A stretch of DNA of 39,990 nt from Flavobacteriaceae bacterium (GTDB lineage: Bacteria > Bacteroidota > Bacteroidia > Flavobacteriales > Flavobacteriaceae). How positions within the stretch are numbered: position 1 is the first letter of the stretch; every line of letters begins with the position of its first letter. The notes beneath the pieces are model-generated. The model worked only from the letters and a program-made list of their open reading frames with translations, was not told the origin of the DNA and searched no databases. Made by a program: the position numbers and the translations under genes. Positions 32,884-39,990 of the stretch are shown here, piece after piece. The stretch is from assembly GCA_029249225.1 (NCBI GenBank), contig JAQWHT010000074.1:1-39990 (forward strand). Reading direction: 5' to 3'.

Positions 32884-34785
32884 ATGAGTGATGCGATCAA
32901 GCATGAGTGTGGAATTGCCCTTTTGCAACTAAAAAAGCCTCTAAGTTTTTACAAGGAAAAATACGGGAGCTCATTTTATGGCATCAACAAAATGTATTTG
33001 TTGATGGAAAAACAACACAATCGTGGCCAAGATGGTGCAGGCTTTGCAAGTATCAAATTTGACATGTCGCCCGGACAACGTTATATTAGTCGGGTTCGGT
33101 CTGCAGATCAACAACCTATTCAGAATATTTTTAAAACAATCAATACCAGGATTCAAAAAGAGATTCAAGCAAAACCAGAAATTATCTCGAATTCTGAACA
33201 AATTAAATCAAACATCCCCTATGTAGGAGAGCTGATGCTAGGTCATGTTCGATATGGAACTTTTGGCAAGAATAATATAGAAAGTGTCCATCCTTTTTTG
33301 CGTCAAAACAACTGGATGCACCGAAATTTGATTGTAGCAGGGAATTTCAATTTGACGAATGTTAATGAATTATTTGAAAATCTAGTTGATTTGGGTCAAC
33401 ATCCTAAAGAAAAAGCAGACACAATCACTGTGATGGAAAAGATTGGTCATTTTCTAGATGATGCAGTTGCTAAAATCTACAAAAAATTAAGAAAGGAAGG
33501 ATATTCAAAGCAGGAGGCCTCCCCTCTGATTGCAGAGCGATTAAAGATTTCTAAAATTTTACGTAAAGCCTCAAAAAATTGGGATGGAGGCTATGCGATG
33601 GCAGGATTGCTTGGGCATGGTGATGCATTTGTACTTAGAGATCCAGCGGGTATTCGTCCGTCATTTTGGTATGAGGATGATGAAGTTTGTGTGGTAGCGT
33701 CGGAAAGACCAGTTATTCAAACTGCTTTCAATTTGAAGTCTGAGCAAATTCAAGAATTGAAGCCTGGGCATGCTATTATCATCAAAAAAGACGGTCGTAC
33801 AAGTGAAGTTTTAATTAATGAGCCAACTGTACCCGCTAAATGTTCTTTTGAGCGAATTTATTTTTCTCGTGGAAATGACGCTGATATCTACCATGAACGT
33901 AAAAAACTAGGGAAGGTAATTGTTCCACAGATTTTAGATTCAATTGACCACGATTTAGCGAACTCCGTTTTTTCATTCATTCCTAACACGGCTGAAACCT
34001 CATTCTATGGAATGATTAAAGGATTAGAAGATCACCTCAATGAAGATAAAATTAAGGAAATCATTGCTCTTGGAGCAAATCCAAATCCTGATACAATTAG
34101 AGAAATATTACTCAAACGAGCGCGTGTTGAAAAAATCGCGATTAAAGATGCAAAACTGAGAACATTCATTACCCAAGATGATTCTAGGGATGACTTGGTA
34201 GCGCATATTTACGATATCACTTACGGAAGTGTTCGAAGGAAAAGTGATAACCTTGTTATTATTGATGACAGTATCGTACGCGGTACCACATTGAAGCAAT
34301 CTATTCTGAGAATTCTGGATAGACTTGAGCCTAAGAAAATTGTCGTAGTCTCTTCTGCGCCTCAAATTAGATATCCAGATTGTTACGGGATCGATATGGC
34401 CAAAATGGGTGATTTTATCGCCTTTGAAGCTGCAATAGCATTATTGCAAGATTCTGATCAAGAACAGATCATCGATAAGGCATACCACGATTGTTTAGAA
34501 CAAGCGAAACTGCCAAGGGTTGATCAGAAGAACGCTATCCAACAGATCTACGAGCCATTCACGAACGAGCAGATTTCTCGTAAAATTTCAGAGTTATTAA
34601 CTCCTCCTTCGATTTCGGCGGAAGTTATAATAATCTACCAGACAGTCGAAAATTTGCACAAGGCTTGCCCAAATAACACGGGAGATTGGTATTTTACAGG
34701 AAACTATCCAACTCCAGGCGGAAATAAAGTTGTGAATAAGGCATTTATCAACTGGAAAGAAGGCATCCTGGAACGGGCATATTAA
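32884..34785 (+). CDS. Long amidophosphoribosyltransferase (PurF-like)
   Basis: The 633-residue protein is longer than the usual 470-510 residue PurF. It has the N-terminal nucleophile C9 after a short propeptide (KHECGIALLQL), the glutaminase landmarks HNRGQDGAGFAS near 46 and GHVRYGTFG near 120, and the PRPP-binding motif VIIDDSIVRGTTL near 457-469. Both halves of the enzyme are therefore present. The extra length is spread through insertions after residue 350 and a C-terminal extension ending NTGDWYFTGNYPTPGG. It is the Bacteroidota long form that often exists beside a standard purF; its exact role versus purF is not settled. See the findings for a possible contig join in or after this gene. 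Confidence 0.85.
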   Translation: MSDAIKHECGIALLQLKKPLSFYKEKYGSSFYGINKMYLLMEKQHNRGQDGAGFASIKFDMSPGQRYISRVRSADQQPIQNIFKTINTRIQKEIQAKPEIISNSEQIKSNIPYVGELMLGHVRYGTFGKNNIESVHPFLRQNNWMHRNLIVAGNFNLTNVNELFENLVDLGQHPKEKADTITVMEKIGHFLDDAVAKIYKKLRKEGYSKQEASPLIAERLKISKILRKASKNWDGGYAMAGLLGHGDAFVLRDPAGIRPSFWYEDDEVCVVASERPVIQTAFNLKSEQIQELKPGHAIIIKKDGRTSEVLINEPTVPAKCSFERIYFSRGNDADIYHERKKLGKVIVPQILDSIDHDLANSVFSFIPNTAETSFYGMIKGLEDHLNEDKIKEIIALGANPNPDTIREILLKRARVEKIAIKDAKLRTFITQDDSRDDLVAHIYDITYGSVRRKSDNLVIIDDSIVRGTTLKQSILRILDRLEPKKIVVVSSAPQIRYPDCYGIDMAKMGDFIAFEAAIALLQDSDQEQIIDKAYHDCLEQAKLPRVDQKNAIQQIYEPFTNEQISRKISELLTPPSISAEVIIIYQTVENLHKACPNNTGDWYFTGNYPTPGGNKVVNKAFINWKEGILERAY

Positions 34786-34790
34786 AAGCT

Positions 34791-35690
34791 ATGAAAAGAC
34801 GTACGGAACTCATATTGTACGTACTAAGTATTTATGTAATCCTTCAATTCTGTTGGTGGGGCTACCATCTCATAGAATTAACCAAAGAGGCCGGAACAGA
34901 ATCTTACAAAATTAACAGGCGCGTAACTATGATAATGGGAGAAGGCTCTGTCTTTCTACTCATTCTAATTATTGGGATCTGGCAAATTCGTAAGTCGATT
35001 AAAAAAGACATTGAACTTTCCGAAAGACAGAACAATTTTTTATTGTCGGTTACGCATGAATTAAAAACTCCACTTGCCGCCAATCGTTTGTATATTCAAA
35101 CAATATTAAAAAGAAACCTGAACAAGAAACAGTTCGATGAATTACTCGTGAAAGCTAATGAAGAAAACGATCGCTTAGAACGAATGATCGATAACATTCT
35201 AAATGCCTCGAGGCTCGAAAATAAAGCATTACAGTTAAACCGCGAAAAATTTGATTTTCATCAATTGTGTGCATCTTCAATCGAACGTTTCAAGCAACTT
35301 TCACCACAGACATCATTTATTCTTGATGCGAATGAAAAAACACTGGTGAGTGGTGATCAATTATTAATTGAGACGATCTTATCCAATCTTGTTGAGAATT
35401 CTGTAAAATACGCTGGTAATGATTCCGAGGTTACAATATATGCCAAAGTAGGCTCTGGAAGCTTTGTTTTTGGTGTGAAGGATAATGGTTCGGGAGTGAA
35501 GCTTGAAGACCAAGAAAAAATATTTTCAAAGTTTTACCGATCCGGAAATGAGGATACAAGGACACAAAAAGGATCGGGTCTCGGCCTTTATATTGTGCGA
35601 GAACTCGTGCGATTACATCGCGGAAAAATAAACTATAAAAACAACTCACCGCAGGGTGCAGATTTCCAAATAGAATTACGAAATGACTGA
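34791..35690 (+). CDS. Membrane sensor histidine kinase
   Basis: The 299-residue kinase has two membrane segments (about 7-29 and 50-68) around a short periplasmic loop, then a HisKA domain with the phosphorylated H89 in SVTHELKTPLAANR. The ATPase part has the N box ETILSNLVENSVKYA near 194-208, the G1 box VKDNGSGV and the G2 box GSGLGLYIVRELV near 262-275. The small periplasmic part suggests sensing within the membrane or via a partner. No response regulator lies next to it in this window. Its end overlaps gpmI by eight bases. Confidence 0.9.
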   Translation: MKRRTELILYVLSIYVILQFCWWGYHLIELTKEAGTESYKINRRVTMIMGEGSVFLLILIIGIWQIRKSIKKDIELSERQNNFLLSVTHELKTPLAANRLYIQTILKRNLNKKQFDELLVKANEENDRLERMIDNILNASRLENKALQLNREKFDFHQLCASSIERFKQLSPQTSFILDANEKTLVSGDQLLIETILSNLVENSVKYAGNDSEVTIYAKVGSGSFVFGVKDNGSGVKLEDQEKIFSKFYRSGNEDTRTQKGSGLGLYIVRELVRLHRGKINYKNNSPQGADFQIELRND

Positions 35691-37200
35691 GAATATTGGA
35701 GTAATCATCCTAGATGGTTGGGGAATAGGTGATAAAAGCAAATCAGACGCAATTTTCAATGCACGTACTCCATTTATGGACGGTTTGATAAAAAATTACC
35801 CTTGCGCGGAACTACTTACATGTGGTGAATATGTTGGGTTACCAGATGGTCAAATGGGCAACTCGGAAGTAGGGCACTTGAACATTGGAGCAGGAAGAAT
35901 CGTCTATCAGGAACTTTCTCGTATTAACAAATCAATCAAAGAGGGTGATTTTGCAAAAAATGGAATGTTAGTACAAGCATTCGAAAAAGCAAAGAACACG
36001 GGCAAGAAGCTCCATTTCATGGGACTAGTTTCCGAAGGTGGAGTTCACAGTTCACAAGATCATCTTCATGAACTATGTCGAATAGCAAAAGAATATCAGC
36101 TCGAGGATGTTTTTATTCATGCCTTCACTGATGGAAGAGATTGTGATCCAAAAAGTGGTCTGCAATTTGTGAAAAATCTCGAAAAAAATATTGCTGACAC
36201 ACCAGCCGAAATCGCATCTGTTATTGGTCGCTATTACGCGATGGATAGAGATAATCGCTGGGAACGAATTCAAAAAGCTTATGACCTTATGGTTAAAGGA
36301 ATTGGCAATAGTTTTGAATCAGCGGAAGATGCCATTGTATCGGCTTATGAAAATGATATCACTGATGAATTTATTGAAGCTTCTGTGATAAAAAAAAATG
36401 GAGCACCTATTGCTATCATCGAAGATGGAGATATTCTCCTATGTTTCAATTTTAGAACGGATCGGCCTCGAGAAATTTCGATTGCTTTAACCCAGAAAGA
36501 CTTTCCAGAATTCGGAATGAATAAACTTCCCTTAGATTATTACACGATGTCTCGCTACGATCAATCGTTCGTAGGAATTAACGTAATCTTTGAAAAGGAT
36601 AACCTCGTCAACACCATTGGCGAAGTTCTGTCTAAAAACAACCGCACGCAAGTCAGAATTGCAGAAACCGAAAAATATCCACACGTAACCTTCTTCTTTA
36701 GCGGTGGAAGAGAAAAACAATATGCGGGTGAAAAGAGGCTTTTGATTAACTCACCGAAAGTTGCGACTTACGATTTGCAACCAGAGATGAGCGCTCCAGA
36801 AGTGAGAGATAGAATTGTAGCTGAGATAAAAACCAACTCGCCAAACTTCATTTGTCTGAACTTTGCTAATCCTGATATGGTTGGTCATACTGGAGTTTAT
36901 GATGCAATTATAGAAGCAGTTGAAACAGTAGATCGGTGCTTAAAGGATGTGGTAACTGCTGGTCAGGAAAATGGCTATGAGTTTATTGTAATTGCGGATC
37001 ATGGAAATGCCGATTTTGCAGTTAATCCTGATGGCTCACCTAATACAGCACACTCATTGAACCCTGTCCCTGTCGTTCTGGTAACAGATGATAAAGTCAA
37101 GTTGAAAAATGGAATTCTAGCCGATGTCGCTCCAACACTTCTAGCTAGGTTAGGGGTTGATGCACCTATTGATATGACCGGTGAATGTTTGATCGCTTAA
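35683..37200 (+). CDS. gpmI: 2,3-bisphosphoglycerate-independent phosphoglycerate mutase
   Basis: The 505-residue enzyme has D11 in IILDGWG, the phosphoserine nucleophile S61 in GQMGNSEVGHLNIGAGR, and downstream metal ligands in NFANPDMVGHTG near 395 and VIADHGNAD near 432. Length and order are standard for GpmI, a manganese-dependent glycolytic enzyme interconverting 3- and 2-phosphoglycerate. It starts inside the histidine kinase gene (ATG 35683), so the two are translationally coupled, an uncommon pairing. Confidence 0.95.
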   Translation: MTENIGVIILDGWGIGDKSKSDAIFNARTPFMDGLIKNYPCAELLTCGEYVGLPDGQMGNSEVGHLNIGAGRIVYQELSRINKSIKEGDFAKNGMLVQAFEKAKNTGKKLHFMGLVSEGGVHSSQDHLHELCRIAKEYQLEDVFIHAFTDGRDCDPKSGLQFVKNLEKNIADTPAEIASVIGRYYAMDRDNRWERIQKAYDLMVKGIGNSFESAEDAIVSAYENDITDEFIEASVIKKNGAPIAIIEDGDILLCFNFRTDRPREISIALTQKDFPEFGMNKLPLDYYTMSRYDQSFVGINVIFEKDNLVNTIGEVLSKNNRTQVRIAETEKYPHVTFFFSGGREKQYAGEKRLLINSPKVATYDLQPEMSAPEVRDRIVAEIKTNSPNFICLNFANPDMVGHTGVYDAIIEAVETVDRCLKDVVTAGQENGYEFIVIADHGNADFAVNPDGSPNTAHSLNPVPVVLVTDDKVKLKNGILADVAPTLLARLGVDAPIDMTGECLIA

Positions 37201-37303
37201 CGTAAACCAAGTTATTTATTTGAGTTTTGCGCTATTTAGAATAAAAGAGATTAGACTCCTCTGATTTTAACATTTTTTCTTCCTATCAAATCCTCTTTTA
37301 CCG

Positions 37304-37311
37304 TACATTTG
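37304..37311 (+). promoter_or_regulatory. -7 element before the HMA-domain lipoprotein gene
   Basis: TACATTTG matches TAnnTTTG and lies 18 bases before the ATG at 37330, a normal leader. It makes an upstream in-frame start at 37309 unlikely. A -33 match is not evident. Confidence 0.45.
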
Positions 37312-37329
37312 TTCTTGATATTAACTCTT

Positions 37330-37851
37330 ATGAGAAATCTATTATTTGGACTAGGACTTGCAACGATCCTCTTTTCTTGTAGCACATCAACAACCGATGT
37401 TGATTTGACCGAAAATTCTGATGGCGAAAAAGTAGAAAGAGTTGCTGACGTAACACCTAATCGAGTTTTAAAACTTGATATTGACGGAATGGTATGCAAA
37501 ATGGGTTGCGGAGGAAGTATTCGCAAAGAACTTAAAACTGTTGAAGGGATCGGAGAGTGTAATTTTGACTTTGAAGAGGATCGCGAAACAGATATTGCAA
37601 CAATTCAGTTTGATAAAGAACTAATCTCAGCCGACGAGATCGTAGAAATTGTAACTGAAATTAATGATGGACAATTTACAGTTGGTGAGAGTACTACAAC
37701 GAAAATCAAGTCGCGTAAAGATGACACTGTTGAAGTTGAAACAAGTACTGAATCATCTGACGAAGAAGAGTCCACTGTTACCATGTCTTCTGGATCTGGA
37801 TTTCAACTACCGAATCTACTAGAAATTTTTTCCAGCCTACTTACATCTTAG
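37330..37851 (+). CDS. Lipoprotein with a heavy-metal-associated domain
   Basis: From ATG 37330 the protein has 173 residues: a lipoprotein signal with lipobox LFSC (C17), a spacer, and one HMA fold at about residues 47-118. The metal-binding loop reads DGMVCKMGCGGSIRKEL with C56 and C60, a Cys-x-x-x-Cys spacing instead of the canonical Cys-x-x-Cys. The last 45 residues are acidic and Ser/Thr-rich. It may bind copper or another soft metal at the periplasmic face; no copper ATPase or efflux gene is adjacent. It converges on the methyltransferase gene with three overlapping bases. Confidence 0.8.
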   Translation: MRNLLFGLGLATILFSCSTSTTDVDLTENSDGEKVERVADVTPNRVLKLDIDGMVCKMGCGGSIRKELKTVEGIGECNFDFEEDRETDIATIQFDKELISADEIVEIVTEINDGQFTVGESTTTKIKSRKDDTVEVETSTESSDEEESTVTMSSGSGFQLPNLLEIFSSLLTS

Positions 37852-38625
37852 ACCTTCGGAACTCCGAGCAAGTAGTATATTTTTATTGCTCCGTTTTTAA
37901 CAAAACTAATCTCCCATACGAAAGCATCCTTGTTGTCTAATGAATCAACGAGTCCTTTCAATTCTTTTTCGGAGTATGTTCTCAAAACAGATACTAGACC
38001 ATCCCACCAAACGAAAATTGGAACAAGGGGAACTAGATATATAAATAAAATTCTCCCAAATTTGAACAGTCTTATAAATGGCGTGATCAAGAGTACATTC
38101 ATTGGAGATAAGAAGAACTTTATGAAATCACCACCCGAGCGTTTCTGCGCTTCGAATACAGCGATTGGACTATTTGCATCAACTGCGTTCTGCAAAATCT
38201 GTCGAGCATCACCAGACTTAAAGTGATGAAATGATAGAAACTCCGTTCGAAGGCCTTTTAAATTCTTTGGAACATCTAGTGCATTTAAAGATTCCTCCTC
38301 ATGAGAAAACAATTCCGGTCGCTTCTTCACCGTATGGTTAAATGCGCTAATGTTAGGATAATAGTCGGTCAACCTTACCTTGACATCTGGTATTTCATCC
38401 GCAATATGTTCACCAAGTTTAATCCAGCCCCCACCACCTCCTGAGGCTAGATCGATTATTTCTCTAAAAATCGGATGCGTCAACTCCCCGTTTCAGAATT
38501 GGCGTAATCGGTTTATAAAAGTCAAACTTATTCGATACCACCTGGAGAAAATCGGTCATGTAATTTCGAATGGTAGAGGGAAACCATTGTAAATCTTCGA
38601 ATTCAAAAAGATGTAATCTAGCCAT
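37848..38625 (-). pseudogene. Class I SAM-dependent methyltransferase-like gene with a frameshift
   Basis: ATG 38625 opens a frame beginning MARLHLFEFEDLQWFPSTIR that ends at TAG 38466-38464 after 53 codons. The methyltransferase core continues in another frame to 37848: THPIFREIIDLASGGGGGWIKL (motif I, SAM loop), LTDYYPN (motif II-like Asp) and, later, a hydrophobic segment and a C-terminal beta region. The shift lies in or next to the A-run at about 38501-38505, where two missing bases would join LK to NGELTHPIFR. The joined protein would be about 264 residues, a normal size. It is either a pseudogene or a sequencing/assembly error in a real gene. Confidence 0.7.
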
Positions 38626-38700
38626 GTCAACAATATCCCTATTCCAAGACTTTTTTAAGAAAAATACGCTGCAGAATAATTCCTTATCTTGCGTACGGTA

Positions 38701-39639
38701 ATGTATATCAAATACTTAAATATTCTAATCCTATTTTTAGTGCTCATTGGGTGCAGAAAGGACAATCCATATAAAAATCTTACGACAGAATATGTAATTA
38801 TTGTTGTCATCGACGGACCGAGATATAGCGAAACATGGGGAGATCCTAATCATACTAACATACCGTATCAATCAGCCCTAACATCACAAGGAGTTCTTTT
38901 TACTAACTTTTTGAACACTGGAGTGACATCAACAACTCCCGGTCATACTTCAATTCTGACTGGGGTTAACCAAACGATCGATAATAATGGATTAGAACTA
39001 CCAGCGAACCCTTCTTTATTTCAATTATGGAGAAAAGAAAACTCTACCGCTGCCAATAAAGCTTGGCTAATCTGTAGCAAGGATAAACTGGCTGTTTTGG
39101 CCAATTGTGAGGACACGGATTGGAATAATCAGTATATGCCATCAACTAATTGTGGAATTGGAGGTTTAGGCTTAGGGACTGGTTATCGAGATGATAGTAC
39201 AACGTTCGCTGCGACACTCACCATATTGAGTGAGGATCATCCAAATTTGACCTTAATCAACTTCCGCGAACCAGATTACTCTGGACATCAAGCAAACTGG
39301 AATGCCTATATACTGGGAATTAATCAAACAGACACCTATGTTGCCCAATTATGGGAATTCATTCAGAATGATCCAATATACAAGAACAAAACTACCTTAC
39401 TTATAACTAATGATCACGGTAGGCACTCACCTGGAGTTGCAGATGAATTTGTTGGTCATGGTGACAATTGTGAAGGATGTCAGAAGCTAAGTCTGCTCGC
39501 TCTGGGACCTGATTTCAAAGGCGGCAGAACTGTCACAAAGAGTTATGAACAAGTAGACATCGCTTCAACAGTAGCATATATGTTAAAGTTTAAATTGCCT
39601 AAGAGCGAAGGTGAAATTATGAGAGAGCTTTTTGAATAG
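38701..39639 (+). CDS. Alkaline phosphatase superfamily lipoprotein
   Basis: From ATG 38701 the product has 312 residues with a lipoprotein signal (lipobox LIGC, about C18). The phosphatase fold shows the first metal Asp in IVVIDGPRYSE, a nucleophile-region STTPGHTSILTG near 76-87 (Thr in place of Ser, as in phosphodiesterase and mutase-type members), FREPDYSGH near 198 and the metal-binding NDHGRHSPG near 240 plus VGHGDN near 256. It probably hydrolyses phosphate esters or diesters in the periplasm. A TTG start at 38689 is possible but the ATG fits the signal peptide better. Confidence 0.85.
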   Translation: MYIKYLNILILFLVLIGCRKDNPYKNLTTEYVIIVVIDGPRYSETWGDPNHTNIPYQSALTSQGVLFTNFLNTGVTSTTPGHTSILTGVNQTIDNNGLELPANPSLFQLWRKENSTAANKAWLICSKDKLAVLANCEDTDWNNQYMPSTNCGIGGLGLGTGYRDDSTTFAATLTILSEDHPNLTLINFREPDYSGHQANWNAYILGINQTDTYVAQLWEFIQNDPIYKNKTTLLITNDHGRHSPGVADEFVGHGDNCEGCQKLSLLALGPDFKGGRTVTKSYEQVDIASTVAYMLKFKLPKSEGEIMRELFE

Positions 39640-39647
39640 ATTCTCAC

Positions 39648-39655
39648 TACTTTTG
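39648..39655 (+). promoter_or_regulatory. -7 element before the alpha/beta hydrolase gene
   Basis: TACTTTTG matches TAnnTTTG, with the ATG at 39670 after 14 bases, consistent with a short leader. A TTTG at 39631 is too close for a normal -33 element. Confidence 0.35.
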
Positions 39656-39669
39656 CAGAAAGAATCTTG

Positions 39670-39990
39670 ATGAAATTACACGCAAGGGAAATGGGAAGTG
39701 GAAAACCAATGATGATCCTCCATGGGTTGTTCGGTTATTCTGACAATTGGCAATCTCAAGCCATCAAGCTATCCGAGTATTATAGAGTAATTCTAGTTGA
39801 CTTAAGAAATCACGGCCATTCTGATTGGAGCGATGAATTCTCCTATGAAATTATGGCAGCAGATGTATTAGAACTTTACGAGGATCTACAACTGGAAGAC
39901 CTCATCTTAGTAGGGCCTACAATGGGTGGTAAAGTTGCCATGCAATTTGCCCAAAAACATGAAGAACTACTCGACAAATTGGTCATTCTA
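39670..39990 (+). CDS. Alpha/beta hydrolase, YbfF-like, partial at the window end
   Basis: The first 107 residues are visible. The oxyanion region HGLFGYSDNWQSQA (18-31) and VDLRNHGHSDWS (43-54) are typical of the YbfF-type esterases of Bacteroidota. The nucleophile elbow, normally Gly-His-Ser-Met-Gly-Gly, here reads GPTMGGKVAMQF with Thr at position 84 and Pro before it. The codons are CCT ACA, two or more base changes from the expected CAT TCA. A Thr nucleophile would be unusual for this fold, so activity may be lost or altered. The gene runs off the right edge. Confidence 0.8.
   Translation, partial: MKLHAREMGSGKPMMILHGLFGYSDNWQSQAIKLSEYYRVILVDLRNHGHSDWSDEFSYEIMAADVLELYEDLQLEDLILVGPTMGGKVAMQFAQKHEELLDKLVIL

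Overview
The window is low-GC DNA with Bacteroidota (Flavobacteriia-type) signatures. Candidate promoters carry the TAnnTTTG -7 element, many start codons lack Shine-Dalgarno sequences, and there are several typical lineage gene sets: acpP-fabF-rnc-IPExxxVDY protein-pyk, purN-rnhA-pfkB-long PurF, and the MoxR-DUF58-BatABCDE cluster. No rRNA, tRNA, CRISPR array, integrase or transposase was recognised, and no gene-free stretch exceeds 300 bases.

Layout. 1-310: a partial membrane-protein gene that runs into a perfect 94-bp fold-back inverted repeat at the left edge, probably an assembly or amplification artefact. 0.5-7.5 kb: housekeeping and metabolic genes (lipoprotein cytochrome c, thioesterase, secreted M20 peptidase, EamA transporter, ArsC/Spx-like protein, cystathionine gamma-synthase-like enzyme, LpxH, HflX). 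7.5-9.65 kb: a decay zone of four adjacent broken or shortened genes (nuclease tail, choice-of-anchor J adhesin-like tail with a frameshift, SRPBCC/GyrI-like protein with a shortened domain, lipoprotein with an in-frame stop). 9.75-11.4 kb: a short-chain dehydrogenase/aldo-keto reductase pair. 11.5-20.5 kb: an eight-gene co-directional operon (MoxR ATPase, DUF58 protein, a two-membrane-segment 545-residue protein, BatA, BatB, BatC, BatD, BatE), likely an envelope-associated VWA/TPR chaperone-like machine.

20.5-32.9 kb: core genes: cvpA, a conserved small protein, pheS, gpsA, a four-helix membrane protein, a lipoprotein isoaspartyl peptidase/asparaginase, a small unknown gene upstream of dinB, pyk, the IPExxxVDY protein, rnc, fabF, acpP, purN, rnhA and a PfkB kinase. 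32.9-40 kb: a long amidophosphoribosyltransferase, an orphan sensor histidine kinase overlapping gpmI, a heavy-metal-associated-domain lipoprotein, a frameshifted SAM methyltransferase, an alkaline-phosphatase-superfamily lipoprotein, and the start of an alpha/beta hydrolase whose nucleophile position reads Thr instead of Ser.

No wholly new defence or mobile system was seen. The points most worth a second look are the clustered gene decay at 7.5-9.65 kb, the candidate leaderless starts (TAnnTTTG 3-4 nt before ATG), the Ser-to-Thr change in the YbfF-like hydrolase, the extra protein in the Bat operon, and evidence that both ends of the contig should be checked for assembly problems.
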